A stretch of DNA of 64,000 bases from Saprospiraceae bacterium (GTDB lineage Bacteria; Bacteroidota; Bacteroidia; Chitinophagales; Saprospiraceae): positions 35,236-99,235 of the forward strand of contig JABDJE010000215.1 in the NCBI GenBank assembly GCA_013002625.1. Direction: 5' to 3'. Each line of letters begins with the position of its first letter. Position 1 is the first letter of the stretch. Positions 1-7,413 of the stretch are shown piece after piece. Position numbers and translations under genes: made by a program. The notes under the pieces are model-generated. The model saw only the letters and a list, made by a program, of their open reading frames with translations, had not been told where the DNA came from and ran no database searches.

Positions 1-210
1 GCATTGGCTACAAGAGATGATCTTGTACGATTTAAAGAGATGTGGGTGACCATGCGGTCCCGTATCAAAGATGCCATTACAAATGGCAGGAGTCTTGAGG
101 ACATGAAAGCAGGTATGCTAACCGAAGGATATGACGGATGGGGGGACTTTTTCATCAGTGATGAGAAGATGATAGAAATGCTTTTCAGGTCTTATTCCGA
201 GGGGCAGTAG
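1..210 (+). CDS. MBL-fold metallo-hydrolase, C-terminal end (partial)
   Basis: The reading frame is open from the first base and ends at 210, so this is the 3' end of a gene that starts outside the window. The roughly 69 visible residues form an amphipathic helical tail: an LVRFKEMW segment, then a run of charged residues with GRSLEDMKAG, then GWGDFFIS and a terminal MLFRSY. That tail resembles the C-terminal helix region of periplasmic MBL-fold hydrolases (RVxxLIxxGKSLxEV...WG...F). None of the zinc-binding HxHxDH region is in the window, so activity cannot be judged. Its last 26 bp overlap the convergent gene at 185-1006. The family assignment rests on the tail only and is moderate. Confidence 0.55.
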   Translation, partial: ALATRDDLVRFKEMWVTMRSRIKDAITNGRSLEDMKAGMLTEGYDGWGDFFISDEKMIEMLFRSYSEGQ

Positions 211-1006
211 ATGGTAGAAAAAACAGTGGTAAGAAAACTCCAAACTCCCAATACTCTATCCGCATAATCAGAAAGTCACCAATTACAAATAATATCATTG
301 CCAGGGCCAAGAACTTATCATACTTTCTTGTGAAGAATCCAAGCAGGAAGGACAATTGAAATAGGCCTACAATAATATAGAATATGTAGGCTATATTATT
401 GTGGCCAATAAAAAAGGATGCGAGCCTTGTACTGATATGGTCTGGGAAAAATAGATTATGATCAAAATGCTGTGTGATCAAGATTGTTGAAAATTGAGCT
501 CCATCAAAAAGGGTTCCACGCGTCATTTTCCATAATGCCGCAGACACAAAGATGAAGCAAACATAGTATCTGAAATACTTAATCAGCCTATGATATTTGA
601 TTTCTGAATTTGCACTGAATATCAAAATAACCAATGCCAGGCCAAGGTACTTACGTATTGAGAGCGTAGGATAGGCAAAGGCGATTAATAAATAAACACC
701 GTATAGTAAAAAAAACACCCAGGCTAAGTGAAAATGTTTTTTCTTTTGAGTGAAGTATAACATCACGGGCAGAAGAAAAATGAGTGCGTCAAGGAATCCA
801 CACAACCAGATGTTATGTATAATGAATGATGGTATTCCAACCGCAGTAAACACCCAGAGCAATGGATCCTGTCTGGTTTGAAAAATAAAAGCGTCTCCCA
901 GTTGAGACAAACACAATCCGTTCAAACTTCTTAATAACTGGAACAAGAAAAAGAGTATGCAGAAATACACCAGATAATATTTTCTATGGTCCTGCCAGTT
1001 CATCAT
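185..1006 (-). CDS. Polytopic membrane protein of unknown function
   Basis: 273 residues, very hydrophobic, with about seven predicted membrane segments (roughly residues 9-29, 62-84, 93-111, 118-131, 146-160, 200-223 and 232-250) joined by short basic loops. I do not recognise a catalytic motif. A conserved-looking loop (RGTLFDGAQ, residues 163-171) lies after the fifth segment. The start codon overlaps the stop of the upstream gene by four bases (ATGA), which implies translational coupling, so the pair probably works together. Its 3' end overlaps the convergent MBL-fold gene by 26 bp. The gene looks real from its length, coupling and membrane-protein composition; the function is unknown. 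Confidence 0.7.
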   Translation of the reverse strand: MMNWQDHRKYYLVYFCILFFLFQLLRSLNGLCLSQLGDAFIFQTRQDPLLWVFTAVGIPSFIIHNIWLCGFLDALIFLLPVMLYFTQKKKHFHLAWVFFLLYGVYLLIAFAYPTLSIRKYLGLALVILIFSANSEIKYHRLIKYFRYYVCFIFVSAALWKMTRGTLFDGAQFSTILITQHFDHNLFFPDHISTRLASFFIGHNNIAYIFYIIVGLFQLSFLLGFFTRKYDKFLALAMILFVIGDFLIMRIEYWEFGVFLPLFFLPSTAPRNKT

Positions 1007-1482
1007 TGCAGTACTATATGACTTTTTACTATTGATGTTGAACCTTCACCTTGTATGTAGTTTTTTCGAACTACTTGAAAGTGCTCTATCCCGGGAAAAA
1101 TACTCTTCAACCAACGTCTCATTTGCGCTTCAGGATCAGTATATCGATGGGGTTTCATCAAATATGCTTCAAGCGATGGTAGAGGTAAAAGGCCAAAATA
1201 CTTACTGATAATCTTGGCAGATGGATTGGTATTGTCTGAAGATATCAGCGCGTCATACGCCTTAATCGTATTGGTAATATATACGTAACGCCGATAATTG
1301 AGTGTCTTGTAATTAAGTACTTGGTTGTCAAGTTTTATTTCGTAGACATTGAAACTTTGAGGTATTTCTCTTTGCTCAGAGTACATACCAAAATGATAGA
1401 ATGGAAACACCTCCAGCTGGATGATGTGGAGGAGGGCATAAAATATTGATATGATAATGACGATATGGCTCGGCTTCTTCAT
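1003..1482 (-). CDS. Membrane-anchored protein of unknown function
   Basis: 159 residues with one N-terminal hydrophobic segment (about residues 7-25) followed by a soluble domain, probably periplasmic, that contains several aromatic and basic patches (YRRYVYITN, RRWLKSIFPG). No signal-peptidase site or lipobox is clear, so a membrane anchor is likely. The gene is coupled through an ATGA overlap to the polytopic protein downstream, which suggests that the two form a membrane complex with a small accessory subunit. No family was recognised. It lies 47 bp downstream of the ABC-type permease gene and may be on the same transcript. Confidence 0.65.
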   Translation of the reverse strand: MKKPSHIVIIISIFYALLHIIQLEVFPFYHFGMYSEQREIPQSFNVYEIKLDNQVLNYKTLNYRRYVYITNTIKAYDALISSDNTNPSAKIISKYFGLLPLPSLEAYLMKPHRYTDPEAQMRRWLKSIFPGIEHFQVVRKNYIQGEGSTSIVKSHIVLQ

Positions 1483-1529
1483 TCGCTATAAATATAGCGC
1501 TCAATATTTATAATGAGAACCTTGCAGTC

Positions 1530-2771
1530 CTACTCGTATCTCAAAGCATCAATTGGATCCAGTCGAGATGCCTTCAATGCAGGATAAAGGCCAGAGAGAA
1601 CACCTACAATTATGCAAACAACTATTCCCAGAGCCATCCAGTTGAATGGAATAATAAACTTACCATCAATAAGGCCGGCAACGATCAAGCCAATTATAAT
1701 GCCGAGAAATATACCTACTATCCCGCCCATAATTGTGATGACGATCGCCTCCATTATAAACTGGAAGAGAATATTGAATCGTGTAGCCCCCAGAGCCTTG
1801 CGGACGCCTATCTCACGCGTTCGTTCCGTTACCGACACCAACATAATATTCATCAGGCCGATAGCAGCTCCCAGTAGGGTCATTAATGCAATGGCAATAG
1901 TAGCCAATCGCAACTCCGTTGTAATTTCTTTTAAGGTCTCAAGTATACCATCGCTCTTCCGAATGCTAAAGTCATTTTCCTCTGTAGCGCGCAGGTTCCT
2001 TACATTACGCATAACGCCGGTAGCATTTGAAACGGCATCTTCGATTTCATTCGGATTTTGTACAGCAGTCATAATACTATAATTACGATTGGCATATCCG
2101 TAATAACGCTTGGCATTGAGCAAAGGAATAAAAACCCGCCTGTCGTTGGATTGACTCATTGACGACCCCTTACTCTTAAGGACGCCCACAACTTTATAAC
2201 GTGTATTGCCTACGCTGATGATTTGATTCAGTGCTTTTTCCGATTTATCATCGAATAGCATTTTTACAATTTCACTGGCTATGATTATTTTATGTGCACC
2301 GGTTTCAATTTCATTACGCGAGAAGTTTCGACCCACATCCATTTCAAAAGCAGATACATCGAAATAGTTTTCATCAATACCAATCAGTCTTACATTGGGG
2401 TTTGTTTTTTCGCCATTATACTTTATTGTGGAGTTCCATTGACAAAATGTATTGATTGAAACCTTTGCTCCGCCATAATCATAAGACTCCTTGAAATCCA
2501 TTGCCTGACGAAAGTTGATTGGGGCACCGCGCTTGGACTCCTTACCATCTTGTCGACCACCCATATTATCACGCTTTGGATAAATATAAAATGAATTGGC
2601 ACCCATCCGGTTGAAACTATCACTCATGGAAAACAAAACAGTGTCGATTGCGGTCAGAATACCTACAAGGCAGGTAATCCCAACAGCAATGATCAATAAG
2701 GTCAGAGATGCTCTCAATAAATTGGCCCGAATAGACCTGAGGGCAACCTTTATGTTCTCCATTACATTCAT
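1530..2771 (-). CDS. ABC transporter permease, MacB/FtsX type
   Basis: About 413 residues in the usual MacB_PCD plus FtsX order: an N-terminal transmembrane helix (LTLLIIAVGITCLVGIL), a large extracytoplasmic domain, and three C-terminal helices carrying the family signature around VSVTERTREIGVRKALGA. It ends in GLYPALKASRLDPIDALRYE, typical of this family. The frame stays open upstream to 2822, but the added residues are cysteine-rich and unlike the family, so I place the start at the ATG at 2771 (an alternative ATG is at 2762). Such permeases usually pair with a LolD/MacB ATPase to move lipoproteins, peptides or drugs; no ATPase gene is adjacent. Substrate unknown. Confidence 0.88.
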   Translation of the reverse strand: MNVMENIKVALRSIRANLLRASLTLLIIAVGITCLVGILTAIDTVLFSMSDSFNRMGANSFYIYPKRDNMGGRQDGKESKRGAPINFRQAMDFKESYDYGGAKVSINTFCQWNSTIKYNGEKTNPNVRLIGIDENYFDVSAFEMDVGRNFSRNEIETGAHKIIIASEIVKMLFDDKSEKALNQIISVGNTRYKVVGVLKSKGSSMSQSNDRRVFIPLLNAKRYYGYANRNYSIMTAVQNPNEIEDAVSNATGVMRNVRNLRATEENDFSIRKSDGILETLKEITTELRLATIAIALMTLLGAAIGLMNIMLVSVTERTREIGVRKALGATRFNILFQFIMEAIVITIMGGIVGIFLGIIIGLIVAGLIDGKFIIPFNWMALGIVVCIIVGVLSGLYPALKASRLDPIDALRYE

Positions 2772-2849
2772 AGGGGGAAAATTAAGGAAAGTCCGACAAT
2801 TGCAGCATTTAATTAGAGTCAATCAGTGGACTTTTCGATGAAGTCGCGA

Positions 2850-3650
2850 TTAATTCAGATGTTCTTGAATAGCTTTGAGTATGTTGGGGTGTAAAAGTTT
2901 GTTTGATGAAATGATCGACCCGTTCTCCAAATAGTCGTCTTTTCCCCAATAATCAGTCACACGACCTCCTGCTTCTTCCACCAAGAGCGCACCTGCGGCC
3001 AGGTCCCAGATATTGAGCGTCCGCTCATAATAAATATCTATTTTTCCTGCAGCCACATAGGCTAGGTCCAATGCTGCAGAGCCCAATCTCCGAATCCCTC
3101 TGTAGTTCAAAATACAATGCCTGAGTAATGACATCGTTGGTTCAATGTCATCGCCCCTGCGATATGGAAAACCCGTTACAACTATAGCTTGCTGGCGGTC
3201 ATTATTGTCTTTGACGCTTATAGGCCGTTCATTTTCCCACGCTCCTTCTCCGCGTATCGCCGTGTAGGCCGTTTTTTGCATGATATCATAGACGATACCT
3301 AAAACAACCTCTCCGTCTATAGCCAGGGCTATGGATGTTGAAAAGTGAGGAATCTTATATAGAAAATTAGTTGTGCCATCCAGAGGGTCGATGATCCACA
3401 TTTTCTTCTTCAGCGTATTTTCTGTAGCATCCTCTTCGGTGATATAACCTGCTTCCGGCACAAGTTGCCGCAATGCTTTAACGATACGGTTTTCAGCTTC
3501 CTTGTCAACATAGCTTACAAGACTGTTGCGTTCCTTTTCTTCAATTTGTTCAGCTGTCACCTTATCCATCTCTGTACGAATGAATAGGCCTACGCTTTCG
3601 CAAATGTTTTGCAATTCATGCTTTAATATATGAAGCTGGGAAGTTGTCAT
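2850..3650 (-). CDS. Inositol monophosphatase family protein
   Basis: 266 residues, the normal length for the SuhB/IMPase family of Mg-dependent phosphomonoesterases. The metal-binding signatures are present: an EED cluster at residues 72-74, DPLDGT at 88-93, and the C-terminal NIWDLAAG at 213-220 with the last metal-binding Asp in WD. Likely substrates are myo-inositol 1-phosphate or another sugar phosphate; CysQ-like 3'-phosphoadenosine 5'-phosphate activity cannot be excluded from sequence alone. The ATG follows the stop of the Nfu gene with no spacer, so the two are almost certainly cotranscribed and probably coupled. Cytoplasmic. Confidence 0.9.
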   Translation of the reverse strand: MTTSQLHILKHELQNICESVGLFIRTEMDKVTAEQIEEKERNSLVSYVDKEAENRIVKALRQLVPEAGYITEEDATENTLKKKMWIIDPLDGTTNFLYKIPHFSTSIALAIDGEVVLGIVYDIMQKTAYTAIRGEGAWENERPISVKDNNDRQQAIVVTGFPYRRGDDIEPTMSLLRHCILNYRGIRRLGSAALDLAYVAAGKIDIYYERTLNIWDLAAGALLVEEAGGRVTDYWGKDDYLENGSIISSNKLLHPNILKAIQEHLN

Positions 3651-4262
3651 TTACCCCATTTCTGCAACAACTTCTGTTACCTCGGGTACCATGCGCTTTA
3701 ACATGCCTTCGATTCCAGATTTAAGTGTCACTGTGGAAGATGGACAGCCACTGCAAGAGCCTTGAAGAATCACGGCTACTTTTCCTTTATCAAAAGACTT
3801 GAATTCAATATTACCACCGTCCATTTCAACAGCCGGTTTTACATATTTATCGATAAGTTCTTTAATCTTTTTAACTATCTCTACTTCTTCACCCTCGTAT
3901 TGATAGGCTACACCTTTTTCTTCCTCAAGTTTTGTCATAGCTTCATCAAAGCCATCATTGACAATTGTCTTTCCATCTTGAACATATTCCTTGATGAACT
4001 CTTTTAGGTTCAACATGATATCCTCCCAGGCATAGTTCATTTCCTTGGAGATGGTAACAAAATTATTGCAGATATATACACCATTAACATAGGGCATTTC
4101 AAATAAAGCTATAGCCAAAGGAGACCATTCCTCGGCTAGATCTGCTGTTCTGAAGTCTGCTGTACCTTTATATAGCATCCTGTTGGTTACAAACTTCAAT
4201 GACTCCGGGTTAGGGGTCTGCTCAGTGTATAACATTATCGGACTTGCTGTCTTAGTTTCCAT
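3651..4262 (-). CDS. NifU-like Fe-S cluster scaffold/carrier (Nfu)
   Basis: 203 residues with two domains: an N-terminal Nfu_N-type domain (about 8-90, starting YTEQTPNPESLKF) and a C-terminal NifU domain (about 125-203) that carries the CxxC cluster ligands in GSCSGCPSS (Cys170 and Cys173). This is the two-domain architecture of Nfu proteins that hold and deliver a [4Fe-4S] cluster to apoproteins. It sits between an FNR-type reductase gene and an IMPase gene in a leftward cluster. An electron donor next to a cluster carrier is a sensible pairing but may be coincidental. Length and motifs are complete. Confidence 0.92.
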   Translation of the reverse strand: METKTASPIMLYTEQTPNPESLKFVTNRMLYKGTADFRTADLAEEWSPLAIALFEMPYVNGVYICNNFVTISKEMNYAWEDIMLNLKEFIKEYVQDGKTIVNDGFDEAMTKLEEEKGVAYQYEGEEVEIVKKIKELIDKYVKPAVEMDGGNIEFKSFDKGKVAVILQGSCSGCPSSTVTLKSGIEGMLKRMVPEVTEVVAEMG

Positions 4263-4315
4263 AATATGTGTTTTGTATAAAGTGAAACGAAATTAAGCCC
4301 TTTTTGGTTTTGTTC

Positions 4316-5035
4316 CTAGCCATATAATTCATAGACCAGTTTGTCTTTCCCATATCCCAAACCATTCAAGCGTTCAATCGCTTCATCTATCATGTTCTGC
4401 CAGCCGCACAACATGAACAGTCTGTTGTCTGCGATTTGCGCATAATGTCTGGTATAAACCTCATGTACATAACCCTGAAAACCATCGTAGGATTCTCTGG
4501 AGAGCGCAACGGAATACTTGAAACTGGATTCAGATTCAGCCAACTGCTTGAAGTAATCATGGTAAAGTATGCCTTCCTTATGTCTCGTGCCAAAAATCAA
4601 ATGGATTGCTTTATGCGGTATCTTATTTTCAAATACATGTTCGATCATGGATTTAAAAGGTGCTACCCCTGTGCCGGTACAGACCATGATAATTTCCTGA
4701 TCGAGGTTTTGTGGTAAGGTAAATGTGCCTTGAGGGCCTTTCATTTGGAGGGTATCAGATAATTGTAGCTTATCAAAGAAATAGTCAGACGCCTTTCCGC
4801 CTTCTATTTTACTGATGATAAATTCCAGTTTGTTTTTTGTATTCGGGGGGTTAGCAATGGAATAACTGCGCCATCTTTCCAATCGCTTTTCGCCAATATC
4901 AAGGTCAAATGTTACAAATTGTCCCGGCTCAAAATCAAAAGGTGTTTCCTGATCTACTTTAAGAATTAAAGAACGAACCGATGGACTTGCGTATCCCAAT
5001 TCTTCTACCTGTGCTGCTGTCCATTTTCTTGGCAT
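4316..5035 (-). CDS. Ferredoxin/flavodoxin-NADP reductase family protein
   Basis: 239 residues with the FNR-like order: an FAD-binding barrel with RSYSIANPP (56-64; the RxYS flavin motif) and an NAD(P)-binding half with GTGVAPFKSM (121-130), followed by the CGWQNMID segment near the C-terminus. It is compact, like bacterial ferredoxin-NADP reductases, with no fused [2Fe-2S] domain. It should exchange electrons between NAD(P)H and a small carrier in the cytoplasm. It lies 53 bp upstream of the Nfu gene on the same strand and is divergent from the membrane protein starting at 5139, so the 103-bp gap between them should hold both promoters. Confidence 0.88.
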   Translation of the reverse strand: MPRKWTAAQVEELGYASPSVRSLILKVDQETPFDFEPGQFVTFDLDIGEKRLERWRSYSIANPPNTKNKLEFIISKIEGGKASDYFFDKLQLSDTLQMKGPQGTFTLPQNLDQEIIMVCTGTGVAPFKSMIEHVFENKIPHKAIHLIFGTRHKEGILYHDYFKQLAESESSFKYSVALSRESYDGFQGYVHEVYTRHYAQIADNRLFMLCGWQNMIDEAIERLNGLGYGKDKLVYELYG

Positions 5036-5138
5036 AATGTTAAACTATAAGTCTAAATAATGTTTATAACTGATGTAAAGTTCGATTTAATTAAATTTCT
5101 TTTAGCCATCCATCACATTATATTAAATTAAAACGAAA

Positions 5139-6221
5139 TTGCGTTCCATTTCAGTGACAGAGCAAAAACAAATACAGGAGCAGCAAAAGGTCTTGGCATC
5201 CGTTCAGGGAACCAGGATAATTCTGCCTATGATTTTGGGTCTCGCTGTTGTCATCTACCTCATATATCGTCAGTTCGATTATGAGGAATTCAAATTGATA
5301 AAATGGAATGGTAAGGTTTGGTTCTGGCTGGGTTGTGCAGTTTTGATTTATGCTCTGAGGCATATATTTTACGCGTACAGGTTGAAAATTCTGTCCGATC
5401 ATGAATTTTCATTCAAACATGCGGTTGAACTGGTCTTCATTTGGGAATTCGCTTCATCCATATCTCCAACTAGTATCGGGGGTTCGGCCGTTGCTGTGTT
5501 TTTCCTTTCACAGGAGAAAATATCCGCGGCCAAAGCTGTGTCCATAGTACTGTATACCGTTATTGTTGATACATTGTTCTTCCTCATATCCCTTGTATTC
5601 CTGTTTTTCATCTTTGGTCCAGTACTTATCCGTCCTGAAATGGAAAGTATGCTTGAGGGCTATGGGATAACTTTCATCATCGTTTGGCTTTTTATGCTTG
5701 CTTATGGCGTGATGCTTACCTGGGGATTATTCAGACCAAGAATCATCAAACGCATCCTAATGACGATTGCCAAAATTCCATTCATCAGAAAATACCGTTT
5801 GAAATTGTATCAGATAGGTCAGGATGTTGTGATTACTTCAAAAGAAATCCGCAACAGACCCTTCAGCTTTCACTTACAAGCCACTGCAACAACAATTGGT
5901 GCCTGGGTAACCCGTTTTTTAACCGTCAATTTTATTATTCTGGCGTTGGTTGAAATCGACTGGACCTTTATGTCACAGTTTCTGCTGTATGCACGCTCTC
6001 AAACCATGTATGTCATCACACAATTCAGTCCTACGCCGGGCGGATCAGGTGTTATGGAGTTGTTGTTTTCGGGGTTTTTTAGTGATTATATTTCAAAAGG
6101 CATAGGATCAATCGGTGCATTGCTGTGGCGGTTGATAACATATTATCCATACCTCATTATTGGTGTAATCATCATTCCTAACTGGATTCGTCGTGTTTTA
6201 AAAACCAAAAAGCAAGCATAG
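5139..6221 (+). CDS. Lysylphosphatidylglycerol synthase-type integral membrane protein (UPF0104/AglD family)
   Basis: 360 residues, polytopic, matching the LPG_synthase_TM family: a first helix near residues 28-44, a conserved SSISPTSIGGSAVAV segment (about 110-124), and a C-terminal SPTPGGSGVMELLFSG motif (about 298-313), which is diagnostic. Members include the flippase half of MprF and many stand-alone proteins of unknown substrate that probably move or modify lipids or glycolipids; there is no aminoacyl-transferase domain here. The start is a TTG at 5139; no in-frame ATG lies close enough to replace it. Followed by the repeat-rich gap 6222-6651. Confidence 0.85.
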   Translation: MRSISVTEQKQIQEQQKVLASVQGTRIILPMILGLAVVIYLIYRQFDYEEFKLIKWNGKVWFWLGCAVLIYALRHIFYAYRLKILSDHEFSFKHAVELVFIWEFASSISPTSIGGSAVAVFFLSQEKISAAKAVSIVLYTVIVDTLFFLISLVFLFFIFGPVLIRPEMESMLEGYGITFIIVWLFMLAYGVMLTWGLFRPRIIKRILMTIAKIPFIRKYRLKLYQIGQDVVITSKEIRNRPFSFHLQATATTIGAWVTRFLTVNFIILALVEIDWTFMSQFLLYARSQTMYVITQFSPTPGGSGVMELLFSGFFSDYISKGIGSIGALLWRLITYYPYLIIGVIIIPNWIRRVLKTKKQA

Positions 6222-6263
6222 AGGAAGGTTAATTAAATTGGTTTCTTTCTAATTAACGTATTA

Positions 6264-6306
6264 GGTTTTGGGTCTTGGGTTTCGGGTTTCGGGTTTCGGG
6301 TTTCGG
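6264..6306. repeat. Heptamer tandem repeat, GGTTTCG type
   Basis: Six consecutive 7-bp units (GGTTTTG, GGTCTTG, then four perfect GGTTTCG) plus one extra G, 42 bp after the membrane protein stop. The first two units are degenerate. Its only analogue in the window is the TTAGGGG heptamer tract at 17936-17959. This is a slippage-prone microsatellite; no coding function is evident. Confidence 0.9.
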
Positions 6307-6352
6307 AATCACCTTCGCCAAAGGCTTCGGCGATCAAGAGGGAAATATAACC

Positions 6353-6475
6353 GCCCAATTTTCAGTCTGGGGCGAGTAGTATTACGTCCGCGGCTTTGGT
6401 TTTGTAAAACCCAGGAAGCAGTAATACTGCGAGCTGAGGAAAGCGTGCGTCGGCAGAGAGACCTATAAATTGGGC
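6353..6475. repeat. Nested inverted repeats, possible structured RNA or palindromic element
   Basis: Three nested complementary pairs fold this stretch: GCCCAATTT (6353-6361) with AAATTGGGC (6467-6475), AGTATTAC (6378-6385) with GTAATACT (6421-6428), and GGTTTT (6398-6403) with AAAACC (6406-6411). A weaker GTCT/AGAC pair (6365-6368 with 6459-6462) lies between the first two. Open frames here on both strands look accidental. It could be a structured noncoding RNA, a decayed element, or a REP-like unit; the sequence alone does not decide. Confidence 0.7.
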
Positions 6476-6485
6476 TAGAATTTTG

Positions 6486-6512
6486 GGTACTTTGTTTCAA
6501 TGACAAAGTACC
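6486..6512. repeat. Palindromic repeat copy 1 (GGTACTTTGT / ACAAAGTACC)
   Basis: A perfect 10-bp inverted repeat, GGTACTTTGT (6486-6495) and ACAAAGTACC (6503-6512), around a 7-nt loop, followed by GAAAGAAAAAAAT. The same arms and the same GAAAGAA tail recur at 6558-6629. Palindromes around a GTAC core next to an A-rich tail resemble dispersed REP-like elements. No transposase or RAYT gene is in the window. Confidence 0.85.
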
Positions 6513-6557
6513 GAAAGAAAAAAATACTTAATACAACTTAACACGTTGGGCCGGTTG

Positions 6558-6622
6558 GGTACTTTGTGGAACTTGCCCTTAAGCCATGTCTTAAGGATGT
6601 GCTTCAGAGGTGACAAAGTACC
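6558..6622. repeat. Palindromic repeat copy 2 with an inner hairpin
   Basis: The same 10-bp arms as copy 1, at 6558-6567 and 6613-6622, now separated by 45 nt that contain a second perfect hairpin, CCTTAAG (6577-6583) and CTTAAGG (6590-6596). The tail GAAAGAAT is shared with copy 1. The two copies differ only in what lies between the arms, as if the loop had been replaced or expanded. Confidence 0.85.
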
Positions 6623-6651
6623 GAAAGAATAAAATTTACACTTAATGCTCC

Positions 6652-7143
6652 CTAGAACAACTCCATTTGATGCGCAAACACCCCTTCGAGTTCTAATAAC
6701 CATTTTTTTGCGGGTAGTCCAAAGGCATAACCGGTCAGGCTGTGATCTTTTCCAATAACCCTATGACATGGTATAACGATAGGAAAAGGATTTTTACCGT
6801 TGGCTAATCCAACTGCGCGCACTGCATCAGGATTACCAATTTGGTTAGCCAGGGCACTATAATTGGTTGTTTTACCGTAGGGAACGGCTTCTAAGGCTTT
6901 CCATACCGATTGATAAAACGCCGTATAAGGTTCTGTATCCAATGCCAAATTAAAATCATACCGTTCTCCAGCAAAGTATTCCATGAGTTGTCGGGCGGCT
7001 TGAGAAGTTATAGAGTTGCTATTATCTTTTGATGCTGTGTCCTCGACCATTTCTATGGATTTGATGGTTTTTTCATCAGCATTTATGCGCCAATTTCCAA
7101 TTGGGGAAGCTACTATTGAAAAATGAAGGGTCTGGTCGGACAT
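6652..7143 (-). CDS. ogt: Methylated-DNA-[protein]-cysteine S-methyltransferase
   Basis: 163 residues, normal for the Ogt/MGMT family. The C-terminal domain has the helix-turn-helix with its arginine finger region (NPDAVRAVGLANGKNP) and the active site IPCHRVIG (acceptor Cys126), followed by LTGYAFGLPAKKWLLELEG. It transfers alkyl groups from O6-alkylguanine or O4-alkylthymine to its own cysteine in a suicide reaction that repairs DNA. There is no fused Ada regulatory domain. Convergent with the membrane protein at 5139-6221 across the repeat-rich gap; its promoter must lie in 7144-7290 near tRNA-Phe. Confidence 0.93.
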   Translation of the reverse strand: MSDQTLHFSIVASPIGNWRINADEKTIKSIEMVEDTASKDNSNSITSQAARQLMEYFAGERYDFNLALDTEPYTAFYQSVWKALEAVPYGKTTNYSALANQIGNPDAVRAVGLANGKNPFPIVIPCHRVIGKDHSLTGYAFGLPAKKWLLELEGVFAHQMELF

Positions 7144-7206
7144 ATTAAAGAAAATTAGATACTGAATCTAAATGAAAAAAAATTAACACAGAATAAAAAA
7201 AGAATA

Positions 7207-7214
7207 TAAATTTG
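7207..7214 (+). promoter_or_regulatory. Bacteroidota -7 element upstream of tRNA-Phe
   Basis: TAAATTTG fits the Bacteroidota TAnnTTTG consensus and is followed by C. It lies 74 bp before the tRNA start. I see no clear TTG at the -33 position, so it is a half-supported promoter. Confidence 0.5.
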
Positions 7215-7266
7215 CATCCGCTTCCAATGGGGAGTAAGTAAAATTCAGAAACCAACTTTATTATAG

Positions 7267-7284
7267 ATCACGCTTCGGCGTGAT
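7267..7284 (+). other. UUCG-capped hairpin just upstream of tRNA-Phe
   Basis: ATCACGC-TTCG-GCGTGAT is a perfect 7-bp stem closed by the very stable C(UUCG)G tetraloop, ending three bases before the mature tRNA 5' end. It lacks a T tract, so it is unlikely to be a simple terminator; it may shape the tRNA leader for processing. Confidence 0.75.
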
Positions 7285-7287
7285 GAC

Positions 7288-7360
7288 GGTGCCTTAGCTC
7301 AGTTGGTAGAGCACAGGACTGAAAATCCTGGTGTCCCTGGTTCAATTCCTGGAGGCACCA
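7288..7360 (+). tRNA. tRNA-Phe (GAA)
   Basis: 73 nt with a full cloverleaf: acceptor GGTGCCT/AGGCACC, D stem GCTC/GAGC, anticodon stem CAGGA/TCCTG with loop CTGAAAA (anticodon GAA), T stem CCTGG/CCTGG-type pairing with loop TTCAATT, and discriminator A at 7360. The 3' CCA is not encoded in full (the genome reads CCG after the discriminator). A strong terminator follows immediately. Confidence 0.97.
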
Positions 7361-7363
7361 CCG

Positions 7364-7392
7364 AAGCCTCGACGTAAGTCGGGGCTTTTTTT
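7364..7392 (+). terminator. Intrinsic terminator after tRNA-Phe
   Basis: Ten-base-pair stem AAGCCTCGAC/GTCGGGGCTT (one G-T pair) with loop GTAA, running into a T tract that ends at 7392. It starts three bases after the tRNA. Confidence 0.92.
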
Positions 7393-7413
7393 ATGCCCTT
7401 TAATATCTAATGA

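Noticed and set aside
1612..2082. 156-residue frame opposite the ABC permease
   Set aside because: Antisense to a well-supported permease; composition is the reverse complement of its hydrophobic codons.
6268..6506. Open frames of about 65 residues on both strands across the heptamer and nested repeats
   Set aside because: They translate repeats and palindromes, have no family resemblance and overlap each other.
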